Below, piece by piece: positions 47,335 to 56,362 of a stretch of DNA of 64,000 nucleotides. Position numbers and translations under genes: made by a program. The stretch covers positions 186,001-250,000 of the forward strand of contig CAZYBO010000002.1 in the NCBI GenBank assembly GCA_964645205.1, given 5' to 3'. This DNA is from CAZYBO01 sp964645205 (lineage in GTDB: Bacteria > Pseudomonadota > Alphaproteobacteria > Rickettsiales > SXRF01). The notes under the pieces were generated by a model that saw nothing but the letters and a program-made list of their open reading frames with translations, was not told the origin of the DNA and did no database searches. Positions within the stretch are counted from its first letter, which is position 1; each line of letters begins with the position of its first letter.

Positions 47335-50300
47335 ATGGCCGTCAGTTCAATTAATACCAACATCGCCGCATATTACGCGCAGCTTAATATCGGCATCGCA
47401 TCCAGCAACGCCTCAGCCTCAGTATCGCGCTTATCGTCCGGTAACCGCATCGTGAAATCATCCGATGACGTAGCCGCACTCTCGACCGGTACTTCGCTTC
47501 GTACCAACGTAAGCACGCTGCGCACCGCCCTCATCAACGCCTCGCAGGGAACTTCACTGCTTCAGATCGCCGATGGCGCGCTGTCGCAGATCACCGAAAT
47601 TCTCCAGCGTCAAAAAGCTATTTCGCTCCAAGCAGGTTCCGGTTCGCTCACCGATAGCGACCGCGTGTTCCTTAACCAGGAATTCCAGGCCTTGAGCCAG
47701 GAAGTAGACCGTTTGACCGGTTCTACCAACTTCAACGGCGTGAAGCTCATCAACGGTTCGCTCTCCACCTCTTCCAAAGTCAGCACCGTTTCCACGGCTG
47801 CTGATGCTGGTAATCTCACGCTGAACTTCGGTTCCAGCAACATCCAGCTCGGTGAAGTCGTGAACATCAACGGTAGCATCCTTACTGCTGTCGCTTCCAA
47901 CGCTACCGCTACCGGTCTGCAATTCAACATCGGTGCGAATATCGCGCAAACCGTTTCCAACCTCGCTGATCGCCTGAACGTGCTTGCAAGCAACAGCAGC
48001 TACAACACCACGATCGGCGAAGCCATCTTCTCCGCGTCGGGCTCCAATCTGGTTGCAACGGCTCGTGCTGGTGGTTCGCTCAGCAACGCCTTCACGCTGA
48101 CCAATGCTCCCCCGGCATCGCAGGCGATCGCCTCTGGTGACGTTGACACCGGTGCTTCCGGCAGCACCGACGTAACGGTTACCCTTGCCAACCATGGTTA
48201 CTCAGTTGGTCAACGCGTTATCATCAATCTTGCCACCGATGCTGCAATCGCAGGTATCGCACACGAAAATCTCCGTGGCGTGATCACCTCGGTTGCGTCC
48301 GGTTCGTTCGTGTTCACCGCGCAGCAAGCCTCTACCGCTGCAACGGCTGGCAGCGCATCGGCTGCTACGGTGATCCTGGATTCGGCTAACACCTTTGACG
48401 AAGCTACAGTAGACGGCGGTTCGCAGGCTAGTTATTTCAACCTGTTTGCCACCACCACCGGCTACACCAGCCCGACTACCCAGATCTCGGCTGCGACCTC
48501 TACCGCTACCAATCCGTTCCAGAACGGTGATTCTTTCACCGCGACGATCAACGGAACCTCGCACACGTTGCATACCTTCGGTACCAACGACACGCTGCAA
48601 GGTTTGGTGAACGGCATCAACGCCAGCTCCAACACCACCGGCTTCTCCGCCGAACTGATCATGGACAGCAACTTCCGTTACAACGTCCGTATCAAGTACG
48701 AAGGCAATGCCGGTAACATCCTCCTCAACGGCGGCACCAACTACTATGCTACCGGTGCGGCTACCAACCTGTTGACGGGTAACAACCTCTCGACCCTCAG
48801 CACCATCGGTCACTCTGCAGCTTCCACCTTCTCGGGTAGGACGATCATCTCGACGGGTTATATCGACCTGACGGGTACTGCAGGCAGCGTCGGCATTACC
48901 GCAGCGAACCAAGCTGCAACGGTAATCGGTACGGGTGCTGCGGCTCCGTTTGAAGTGGATGACGATATTACGATCGTGATCAACGGTGAAACCAAGGTGC
49001 TGCACACGTTCGTAGCTGCGGATACGCTTGCTACGGTCATCACCAGCATCAACTCCAAGTCCGCTGACACGGGCGTGTATGCAGCTTTACTGTCGGATGC
49101 CGACGGTGTGGGTGCTTACAACATCCGTCTGTTCACCACGGTGCCCACTCCCGCTTCCGATCAGGTTCTGGTCGCTGCCGGTGACGGTATCTCCGGTGTT
49201 GCAGCCAGCACACTGACTTCGCTGACCACCACCAACGGCGGATTGTCGCAGGTTACCACCTCGACGTTCAAGGGCGGTCTGGACAACGGTATCGGTAAAG
49301 GCAGCACGTCGGTAACGGGTTCTGTCGGGGATTCGATCCTTGAAGATCTCGGCACCACCAAGGCGAATGCCTCGATCCTGTTTACCGCTATCCCGACGGC
49401 GAACGACTACATCACCGTTGGCGGTCAGGCGTTCTACTTCACCACCACCACCTCGAATGCTGCGCCGAACGAAATCTTGATCGGCGACACCATTCAGGAA
49501 ACCATCAACAATGCGGTATCCACGCTGAAAAACTACCTTGCTAACGGCCATGCCGTCGGCACTGCGGCTTTCGAGCTGAACCAGCTGGATATAACGGCTA
49601 CCAGCACGTCGCTGGTATTCACCGGCAAAGGGATGGGTACGGTGAAAACGCTTGCTGGCGGTAACGCTGCAATCTCGCAGAACCTGACCAGCGGTGCATT
49701 GGTAGGCGGTACGCTCAATAACAGCTCCACGAACTACGGGGTTGATATTACCGGCGTTACCAACGCTGCCTTCACCGGTACGATCAGTGGCTTTAAAGCA
49801 ACCTACACCGGCACTGCCGATACAGTGGATTTGTCGATCAAGGTCGGCGATTTCACCTACACGGCAACGGATGTTGATGCTACCGTGACCTCCAACACCC
49901 GCGTCCGTTTCTACTCGGATACGGTCGGCGGTCAGTCCGGCGGCTTCTTCGACGTGCAGTTGCAGGCTAACGAAGTCGTTTCCTTCACCAACCAGGCAGG
50001 TGCCGACCAAGTCGCATCGCGCCTCGACGGTGCTTTCAGCAGCCTTAACTTCCTGCAAACCCGCAATCTGGCTACCTACTCCGGCACGCAGAGCATCTCT
50101 GCCGCTAACGTGGTAATCGGCTCGCTGGTAGGCAGCAAAGTTTCGGCTCAGTTTGCTGATTTCGACGGCGCTACGCTTTCTTCCGTTGAAGTTACTGCCC
50201 CCACCGGCAGCAACACCGACGCGCAGATCACCCTCACGATCGACGGGGTGAAATACACGACGGCTTCCGGTATCGGCAGCACGCTTGGTGCGAACCAGAC

Positions 50301-50838
50301 GTACAAACTGCTGAGCGTGGAAGATCCCAACCAGTTCGTCAACTTCACGACCGGTAACTCGACCATCGACATCGGTAGCTCGGTTAAGGCTATCGCGGTG
50401 GAAGAAGCACTGAAAGAAGCGTTCGGCGCCACCGAAGGTAGCGCGGCTCTCTCCTTCCAGATCGGTACGACATCCACCGATACCCTGGCGGTCAGCATTG
50501 GTAGTGCTACTACCGATACGCTGTTCTCTGGTGTTACGCTGGACGTGTTGACTCAGGCCAATGCCTCCGCTGCAAGCGCAGCGCTGGATGGTGCCCTCGC
50601 GACGGTAACCTCGCTGCGTGCCTCTGTGGGTGCACTGCAGTCGCGGTTTAACTTCGCATCGGCCAACATCCAGATCTCTATCCAGAACCAGGACGCTGCT
50701 CGCGGCGAACTGCTGGATACGGATATCGCGTCCGAATCGACAAACTATGCAACCTATCAGGTCAAGCTGCAGGCAGGTATCTCGGTACTCGCCCAGGCGA
50801 ACCAGCAGTTGCAGAGCTTGCTGAAGCTGATCGGCTAA
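47335..50838 (+). CDS. fliC: Giant flagellin
   Basis: 1167 aa, two to four times the usual length. Conserved D0/D1 ends: MAVSSINTNIAAYYAQLNIG then SRLSSGNRIVKSSDDVAALS; and FNFASANIQISIQNQDAARG then ELLDTDIASESTNYATYQVK, ending in LLKLIG. About 800 residues between them are Thr/Ser/Ala/Gly/Asn-rich beta-type outer domains, with repeated flagellin-hook-like elements (FTATINGTSHTLHTFGTNDT; ITIVINGETKVLHTFVAADT). A module near 268-345 resembles those in FlgK and FlgE. AGGAG lies upstream of the ATG. It is the only flagellin gene in the window. Confidence 0.96.
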   Translation: MAVSSINTNIAAYYAQLNIGIASSNASASVSRLSSGNRIVKSSDDVAALSTGTSLRTNVSTLRTALINASQGTSLLQIADGALSQITEILQRQKAISLQAGSGSLTDSDRVFLNQEFQALSQEVDRLTGSTNFNGVKLINGSLSTSSKVSTVSTAADAGNLTLNFGSSNIQLGEVVNINGSILTAVASNATATGLQFNIGANIAQTVSNLADRLNVLASNSSYNTTIGEAIFSASGSNLVATARAGGSLSNAFTLTNAPPASQAIASGDVDTGASGSTDVTVTLANHGYSVGQRVIINLATDAAIAGIAHENLRGVITSVASGSFVFTAQQASTAATAGSASAATVILDSANTFDEATVDGGSQASYFNLFATTTGYTSPTTQISAATSTATNPFQNGDSFTATINGTSHTLHTFGTNDTLQGLVNGINASSNTTGFSAELIMDSNFRYNVRIKYEGNAGNILLNGGTNYYATGAATNLLTGNNLSTLSTIGHSAASTFSGRTIISTGYIDLTGTAGSVGITAANQAATVIGTGAAAPFEVDDDITIVINGETKVLHTFVAADTLATVITSINSKSADTGVYAALLSDADGVGAYNIRLFTTVPTPASDQVLVAAGDGISGVAASTLTSLTTTNGGLSQVTTSTFKGGLDNGIGKGSTSVTGSVGDSILEDLGTTKANASILFTAIPTANDYITVGGQAFYFTTTTSNAAPNEILIGDTIQETINNAVSTLKNYLANGHAVGTAAFELNQLDITATSTSLVFTGKGMGTVKTLAGGNAAISQNLTSGALVGGTLNNSSTNYGVDITGVTNAAFTGTISGFKATYTGTADTVDLSIKVGDFTYTATDVDATVTSNTRVRFYSDTVGGQSGGFFDVQLQANEVVSFTNQAGADQVASRLDGAFSSLNFLQTRNLATYSGTQSISAANVVIGSLVGSKVSAQFADFDGATLSSVEVTAPTGSNTDAQITLTIDGVKYTTASGIGSTLGANQTYKLLSVEDPNQFVNFTTGNSTIDIGSSVKAIAVEEALKEAFGATEGSAALSFQIGTTSTDTLAVSIGSATTDTLFSGVTLDVLTQANASAASAALDGALATVTSLRASVGALQSRFNFASANIQISIQNQDAARGELLDTDIASESTNYATYQVKLQAGISVLAQANQQLQSLLKLIG

Positions 50839-50856
50839 TAGGCGATTTACAGGAAA

Positions 50857-50883
50857 CCCCGGGGTGGTAACCCCGCCCCGGGG
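50857..50883 (+). other. Strong hairpin between flagellin and FlaG-like genes
   Basis: Two copies of CCCCGGGG (50857-50864, 50876-50883) flank an 11-nt loop. There is no T-run, so it is more likely a 3' mRNA stabiliser that raises flagellin message over the downstream gene than a terminator. Confidence 0.55.
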
Positions 50884-50903
50884 AATCTTGTAAGGAGGAC
50901 GAC

Positions 50904-51257
50904 ATGGATGCATTAGGAATAATAAATCCCGTCAAGACGCCTTCGCTGCCTGCTCATCTCAGTCAGCCAGCGGCGCCGGTATTGCCGAAGCCCGTTTCAA
51001 CCGAAGCCCTGCCCGCCATGTTCGACGTGCAGGTTGCTGAGCAGAAACGCTACGAAACGGTGCAGAGGATTGCTCAGGATATTGCCAACGTGTTTATCGT
51101 AAGCGACAAGACGTTTTCGATTTTCAAGGACAATACGGGGCAATACATCACCAGGTTTACAAGCCTGCGTGATGGTAGGGTAACTTACATACCGGAACCG
51201 CAATTGTTGCGCATGAGCCAGTCGAGCGCGCCTTCGGTATTGAAAATCAACGTTTGA
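50904..51257 (+). CDS. FlaG-like protein
   Basis: 117 aa with a strong AAGGAGG site. The C-terminal half ETVQRIAQDIANVFIVSDKT then FSIFKDNTGQYITRFTSLRD and GRVTYIPEPQLL resembles the FlaG pattern (F-x-x-x-E/D-x-T-G-x-x-V-x-x-I-x-x ... IPPE). FlaG-type genes sit beside flagellin and fliD and affect filament length. The similarity is partial, so the name is tentative. Confidence 0.65.
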   Translation: MDALGIINPVKTPSLPAHLSQPAAPVLPKPVSTEALPAMFDVQVAEQKRYETVQRIAQDIANVFIVSDKTFSIFKDNTGQYITRFTSLRDGRVTYIPEPQLLRMSQSSAPSVLKINV

Positions 51258-51266
51258 GGCGTGCTT

Positions 51267-51282
51267 CGGCACGCTTCTTGCG
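51267..51282 (+). promoter_or_regulatory. Sigma-54 (-24/-12) promoter upstream of fliD
   Basis: CGGCACGCTTCTTGCG has GG-N10-GC spacing, a CGGCACG -24 part and a perfect TTGC -12 part. It lies 83 nt before the fliD ATG. Overlap with a short inverted repeat (GTGC-ttcg-GCAC) should be noted, since it could instead be a small hairpin. Confidence 0.6.
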
Positions 51283-51364
51283 TAGGCTTTCATACGATTT
51301 GTTAGTGTTTTATTCATTTTAAACGGCTAGACTATTAAGCAATAGTCAGCACAGGGGAAACTGT

Positions 51365-53149
51365 ATGGTTTCGCAGATCCAGTTAGGGAATTTCTTCTCT
51401 GCAAACGGCAAGACCGTTCTGGGCGGCATCAGCGGTTCCGGGCTCGATACCGAGTCGCTTATCAAAGGCCTGACCGAAGCGAAAGCGCTTCCCGCCAAAG
51501 CCCTGCAGGACAAGATCGATTTGAACGACAAACGCAGCGAAGCGCTGGCCGAATTCAAGCAGCTTCTCGGCAAATTCAAGGATGCCACCAATTTCCTGCG
51601 TAATCCCCCCGGCGTCGGCAATGCCGGCGACAACGTATTCAAATATACCAGCGCCACGGTGACCTCCAACACGACCACCCCCGGCAGTTCTTACCTGTCC
51701 GTGACGGCATCGCCCGGCACCGCGCTGCAAAGCTACACCATCAACGAAATTACCTCCATCGCGCAGGCGCGCAAGCAATCCACGGGCAACATCAATATCG
51801 CCACCGCCGATGCCGCCGCCGTATCCGATACGCCCGCAGCGGGTCAGTTCAAGACAGGCACCTTCACGCTCAAGGGCGAGGACATCACGTTCGAGGCCGG
51901 GGATTCACTTAATACAGTAGCCGCCAAGTTCAACGCGGTTAAAGACCTGACCGGCATTAGCGCTTCGATCATCAAAGTATCCACCGGCGTATACCAGCTT
52001 TCTTTCTCCGCCACTGCCACCGGCACCGATGGCGATTTCGATTTTACCCTGCCTTCTACCCTCGTTGATCCGGACGACGTGTTCGACGTGGTGACGATCG
52101 TTGACGGGCAACCGGCGGCCAACGCCGTGTTCAAACTGAATAACGTGGAAATCACTCGTCAGGGCAACAGCATAAACGACGTGGTAGACGGCGTGACTTT
52201 CACGCTGCTGCAAGAATTTGAAGACCCCACTTCGGTAACGGTCAGCGTGAAACCCGACGAGCAGATCGTAAAGAACGGCATCCTGAACCTCGTCAACGCC
52301 TATAACGACCTCAAGCTGTTCGCCGCCGAGCAGACGCAGCTTGCCGACGACGGCACGTTCTCGGAAGAGTCCGTCCTGTCGGGCAACCAACTGTTCCGCA
52401 ATACGATCAACAGCATCAATTCCCAGCTTTCCTCAGTTGTCGCAGGTATCGCCGGCAGTAACCCCAGCCGCCTCGCTGACATCGGCATCACCTTCGCCGA
52501 TCTGCCCGAAAGCAAGGACAACCCGCAGGTTCGCAATATCCTGAACGTGGATGAAGGTAAGCTCGCCTCGGCCATTTCCACCAATCCCGAAGGCGTGCGC
52601 AAGGTGTTTGAGTTCGACCTCGTGTCCGACAATTCCAACCTGCGCGTATTCTCGCGCACCAACGCCATGACTATTTCTGAATTCAGCCTGTATATAAATC
52701 CTTTAACCTCCACCTACGAAGCGACCTATGATAACGGCAGCGGCCCGGTCACCATCGAGCTGGACGGCGCGGCGATCACCGGCGACAATGCCGGCTATAC
52801 GCTCACCGGCAGATCCGGCACGGTGCTGGAAGGGTTGGTATTGATTTACAGCGCGTCCGCCGAAGCCACCATAGAAGTGACCGCGACGCAGGGGCTTGCC
52901 GACAAGGTGTTCAACATCAGCAATAACGTGCTGAAGGAAAATACCGGCTCGCTGGCGGTGGAGCTCGAGTCGATCAAAACCAGCAACACCAAGCTCGATG
53001 AAGAAATCGCCCGCATCGACCTGATGGTAGAAAAATTCCGTGAGGAATTGTTGCGCAAATTCGGTGCGCTGGAGCAGGTGCTGTCGCGTATCAATACGCT
53101 GCTGCAAAGCATCGACGCGCAGAATCAGGCACAATACGGCAGTGATTAG
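51365..53149 (+). CDS. fliD: Flagellar filament cap protein FliD
   Basis: 594 aa. N-terminal ISGSGLDTESLIKGLTEAKA then LPAKALQDKIDLNDKRSEAL, middle QLSSVVAGIAGSNPSRLADI and C-terminal coiled coil EEIARIDLMVEKFREELLRK then FGALEQVLSRINTLLQSID identify FliD. The cap folds flagellin subunits at the tip. fliS begins 4 bp downstream. Confidence 0.95.
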   Translation: MVSQIQLGNFFSANGKTVLGGISGSGLDTESLIKGLTEAKALPAKALQDKIDLNDKRSEALAEFKQLLGKFKDATNFLRNPPGVGNAGDNVFKYTSATVTSNTTTPGSSYLSVTASPGTALQSYTINEITSIAQARKQSTGNINIATADAAAVSDTPAAGQFKTGTFTLKGEDITFEAGDSLNTVAAKFNAVKDLTGISASIIKVSTGVYQLSFSATATGTDGDFDFTLPSTLVDPDDVFDVVTIVDGQPAANAVFKLNNVEITRQGNSINDVVDGVTFTLLQEFEDPTSVTVSVKPDEQIVKNGILNLVNAYNDLKLFAAEQTQLADDGTFSEESVLSGNQLFRNTINSINSQLSSVVAGIAGSNPSRLADIGITFADLPESKDNPQVRNILNVDEGKLASAISTNPEGVRKVFEFDLVSDNSNLRVFSRTNAMTISEFSLYINPLTSTYEATYDNGSGPVTIELDGAAITGDNAGYTLTGRSGTVLEGLVLIYSASAEATIEVTATQGLADKVFNISNNVLKENTGSLAVELESIKTSNTKLDEEIARIDLMVEKFREELLRKFGALEQVLSRINTLLQSIDAQNQAQYGSD

Positions 53150-53153
53150 CGCT

Positions 53154-53612
53154 ATGAAACACAAATACCAGGCCTATGCCACGGCTACCCAAACGGTCGC
53201 GAAAACCCAGCAAATCGTCATGCTCTACGATGGCGTGATCCGTTTCGTGCAGCAAGCCAAGGAAGCTATTCGCGAACGCCGCATCGAAGATCGTTATAAT
53301 CTGCTTCTTAAAGCGTCTGAAGTTATCGCAGGCTTGCAGGGCTGTCTCGATTTCGAACAGGGCGGGGATGTCGCCAAGGTTCTGTATAATTTCTATTCCT
53401 CGATCGAAAGCCGCATGTTCTCCATCCATCGCTCCAACAGCCTTGAAACCTGCGATGAAATCATCGCCGACCTCAAGCAGATGCGCGATGTATGGCAAGA
53501 GATCGATAAGAGCATGGCGCAGGACGGCAGGCAAGACGCCTCCGCCCCGCAACCGGCAGCGGAAATCCCGCCTTCGCCTGACATGCCGTCTGCGGTGACG
53601 CTCTCGGCCTAG
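53154..53612 (+). CDS. fliS: Flagellin export chaperone FliS
   Basis: 152 aa from the ATG at 53154 (MKHKYQAYATATQTVAKTQQ). IVMLYDGVIRFVQQAKEAIR and the four-helix layout match FliS. The last 40 residues (ASAPQPAAEIPPSPDMPSA) are a Pro/Ala-rich tail not usual in the family. It keeps flagellin unfolded before export. Coupled to fliD by a 4-bp gap. Confidence 0.93.
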   Translation: MKHKYQAYATATQTVAKTQQIVMLYDGVIRFVQQAKEAIRERRIEDRYNLLLKASEVIAGLQGCLDFEQGGDVAKVLYNFYSSIESRMFSIHRSNSLETCDEIIADLKQMRDVWQEIDKSMAQDGRQDASAPQPAAEIPPSPDMPSAVTLSA

Positions 53613-53652
53613 ACGCGTTAAAAACTCCCTTTTCATCAAGGTACTTACGGTT

Positions 53653-53668
53653 TGGCACACCCTTTGCA
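53653..53668 (+). promoter_or_regulatory. Sigma-54 (-24/-12) promoter of fliK-flgD-flgE
   Basis: TGGCACACCCTTTGCA matches the sigma-54 consensus almost perfectly (TGGCAC and TTGCA with GG-N10-GC). It lies 45 nt before the fliK ATG, in the gap after fliS. Confidence 0.85.
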
Positions 53669-53713
53669 AGGGTAAGGATAAGCTACGGCTGAATCTTTAT
53701 CACGAGGTGTGTT

Positions 53714-55642
53714 ATGCCTACCCTGCCTATATCCATACTGAGCCTACTGGCTGCCGATAAATCCGTGCAGGGCGGTAACCAGCCGCAGGAAAGCGGCGAC
53801 GGTTTCCAGTCGTTGCTTGACGTTGGCGGCCGGGCAGAAGGTGGCGTACCGGATAGAAGTGAAGATATAGGTGCGGCGCGGGACGACGAAAGCGACGAAC
53901 GCATGCCCGATCCCACGGCGGTAGCGGTTGAAGTGCCCACGGCTATTTTTGCCGAGCGCGACCATGGCAGGTACCGCAACGAAGAACCCGTCAAACAGCC
54001 GGAGAAAATATCGTCTGCAAACGATGCGCCCGCGCAGGACGACGTTCCCCAGAATGCCGGAAACAATATCAACGCGGCGCAAGCAGCCGAGGCAAAGCCG
54101 CAAGGCCAGCCCGAAAAAGAAACACAGGCTGCGGTCGAAGCACCTTCCGATGCGGCAGTACCGGCCGCAAACGACAATGCAGCGGCAGTGCAGGAAACCA
54201 GCGCAACGGCTGCGGTCGTCGTTGCCGCCGAAACGCCGTCCGACCCGCTTGCGGCGCAGCTTCAGGATCATATCAAGCAGTTGAGCGATGCGTTGCATGC
54301 GCTGTCCGTCATACTGCAAGGCTTAGGTGGTATCGTGCGTCAGGCGGTGGTGCAGGTATCGGTGCATCACAGCACGACGGTATCTGCCGCCATCGCTACC
54401 ACGGCTTCCGTGACGATTCCCGCGGCGACCGGCGAAGGGCAAACCCCGCAAGCCGTCACGCTGCCTTCCGTCCTCCCGCCCGGCACGCTGCTGGAAGGGC
54501 AGGATGCCGACCTCGTGCTTCCGGCATTTTCTTCCTTGCAGGAAAAAATTGCCGTACCTGAAGGCCTTGTTCAACGCCTACAGAATATGCTGCAGAAATT
54601 ACAATCGGCGGGCACGGCGGTTGCCGGCGCGCAGGCGGAGATTACGCCGGATGTGGCTCTGCCTGCGGGCGAACTGCAGTCTGAGCTTTCCGAATTGCGC
54701 AGCGACATCGGCCGCCTGCTGCTCAGCCTGAAGCCGATTGCTGCGAAGCAGACGGGGGTTTTCCAGCAGCTTGAGGCCGCCGGAAAGACGATTGACGGCA
54801 CGCAAACACAGCTTGGCAAAAATATCGAAGCCTTGACCGCCGTGTTGCCGAAACTCAAGAGCCAGCAGGCACAGGCGGCTGTTTCCGCCGTGATTGAAGG
54901 CACGAACGGCACGCCGAAAGACAATAATAACCCGGTAGTAAAACCGGAACTCGCCGCCGCTTCCGCTCTCTTGCCGCCGGTGGCCGCAAAGACGGATGTC
55001 GCGCCCGCACAGCCGAATCAGCCTGCCGTCGTCCAACCGGTGGCCGCATCGGGCGTGCAGCCCGTGGCGGCTGAAACCAGCCCGGATACGTCCTCCGGCG
55101 GCGAACAGCGCAATCCCGACCAGAATGCGGCGCAATCCATATTCGGCATCCGCAGCGCAGGACAGGCGGTAGCAGGCAGTGAAGCCGACCGCGCAACCTT
55201 CGGTCGCATCCTGCAGCACGTGGCCAGTGCGCCGGTGCAGGAGCAGGTGACGTTCCATGTAAAAACCGCACTCGCCGACGGAAGCAGCAAAATCCAGATC
55301 CAGCTCGACCCGGTTGAGCTTGGCAAGCTGGAGATCAAGCTCGATGTGGCAGCCGACGGTAAAACCGGTGTGACCATCACCGCCGACAACAAATCCACGC
55401 TCGACGCGCTGCAACGCGATATGGCCGGGCTGCAACGCGCGCTTGCCGATGCCGGACTTAAAACCGACAGCGGCAGCCTGAGTTTCAACCTGCGCGGCGG
55501 GCAGCAGGAAAACCACCCGTCGTCGCATGCCGCGCAAAGCTACCGCGATGCCGCGCCCGAGGAAGAAGAAATCGTACCGCTGGCGACGCTTTCGCGCAGC
55601 TATGTGGTGAACCTGGCCGATGGGCTGGACATACGTATTTAA
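53714..55642 (+). CDS. fliK: Flagellar hook-length control protein FliK
   Basis: 642 aa. A long Pro/Ala/Gln-rich disordered ruler region (about 1-480) is followed by the Flg_hook domain (about 500-590): EQVTFHVKTALADGSSKIQI then QLDPVELGKLEIKLDVAADG and LDALQRDMAGLQRALADAGL. FliK measures the hook and switches export specificity. A long FliK agrees with the large hook protein in this operon. Confidence 0.9.
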   Translation: MPTLPISILSLLAADKSVQGGNQPQESGDGFQSLLDVGGRAEGGVPDRSEDIGAARDDESDERMPDPTAVAVEVPTAIFAERDHGRYRNEEPVKQPEKISSANDAPAQDDVPQNAGNNINAAQAAEAKPQGQPEKETQAAVEAPSDAAVPAANDNAAAVQETSATAAVVVAAETPSDPLAAQLQDHIKQLSDALHALSVILQGLGGIVRQAVVQVSVHHSTTVSAAIATTASVTIPAATGEGQTPQAVTLPSVLPPGTLLEGQDADLVLPAFSSLQEKIAVPEGLVQRLQNMLQKLQSAGTAVAGAQAEITPDVALPAGELQSELSELRSDIGRLLLSLKPIAAKQTGVFQQLEAAGKTIDGTQTQLGKNIEALTAVLPKLKSQQAQAAVSAVIEGTNGTPKDNNNPVVKPELAAASALLPPVAAKTDVAPAQPNQPAVVQPVAASGVQPVAAETSPDTSSGGEQRNPDQNAAQSIFGIRSAGQAVAGSEADRATFGRILQHVASAPVQEQVTFHVKTALADGSSKIQIQLDPVELGKLEIKLDVAADGKTGVTITADNKSTLDALQRDMAGLQRALADAGLKTDSGSLSFNLRGGQQENHPSSHAAQSYRDAAPEEEEIVPLATLSRSYVVNLADGLDIRI

Positions 55643-55654
55643 CAGGAGGACGCC

Positions 55655-56332
55655 ATGGTAGACGCAATCAACAGCACCGCAGCGCAAACGGGCAATTCAA
55701 GCGCCCCGCAGAAAGAGCGTAAGACGATCGATGCCAACTACGAGGATTTCCTGCGCCTGCTGACCACGCAGCTCAAGAATCAGGATCCGCTGGAGCCGAC
55801 CGATACCAACCAGCTCACCCAGCAGATCGCGGTGCTCTCGCAGGTGGAACAGCAGATCAACACCAACAAGAACCTGGAGAAGCTGCTCGGGCTTTATACT
55901 GCAACGCAATATAACAGCGTGGTCTCCTATATCGGCAAGCAGATCGAAGCCAGCGGCAGCGCCGGTTCGCTGCAGAACGGCAAGGCGCCGTTCGCCTACT
56001 ACCTCGCCAGCGAAGCGGCCAAGGTGGACATCACAATCAAAAACAGCGCGGGCGTGGTGGTCTATACCGGCAACGGCCCGGCGTCTACGGGGCGCAACAG
56101 CTTCGAGTGGGACGGCAAGAGCAACGACGGCACGGCGATGCCCAACGGCACCTATAATATTGAGGTGAAGGCCGTTGACGGCAGCAACAACGCCATCGAA
56201 TCGAAAACCTACATCACGGGTATCGTTGAGGCGATCGACAGCGTGGACGGCGGTGTCTACCTCTCGTTCGGCGACATGTCGATCCCCATCGAAAACGTAC
56301 TTTCCATCAGGCAGCCAAGCACAAGCATTTAA
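55655..56332 (+). CDS. flgD: Flagellar hook-assembly (cap) protein FlgD
   Basis: 225 aa. The N-terminal scaffold motif YEDFLRLLTTQLKNQDPLEP then TDTNQLTQQIAVLSQVEQQI is diagnostic; the C-terminal half has the FlgD Tudor-like and Ig-like folds (VVVYTGNGPASTGRNSFEWD then GKSNDGTAMPNGTYNIEVKA). It caps the growing hook. ACAGGAGG precedes the ATG. Confidence 0.96.
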   Translation: MVDAINSTAAQTGNSSAPQKERKTIDANYEDFLRLLTTQLKNQDPLEPTDTNQLTQQIAVLSQVEQQINTNKNLEKLLGLYTATQYNSVVSYIGKQIEASGSAGSLQNGKAPFAYYLASEAAKVDITIKNSAGVVVYTGNGPASTGRNSFEWDGKSNDGTAMPNGTYNIEVKAVDGSNNAIESKTYITGIVEAIDSVDGGVYLSFGDMSIPIENVLSIRQPSTSI

Positions 56333-56362
56333 ATACAACCATTTTAACCAGCGGAGTTTTTT

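Noticed and set aside
49087..50913. 608-codon minus-strand frame opposite the flagellin gene.
   Set aside because: Results from low stop frequency opposite Thr/Ala/Gly codons; no domain and no ribosome-binding site.
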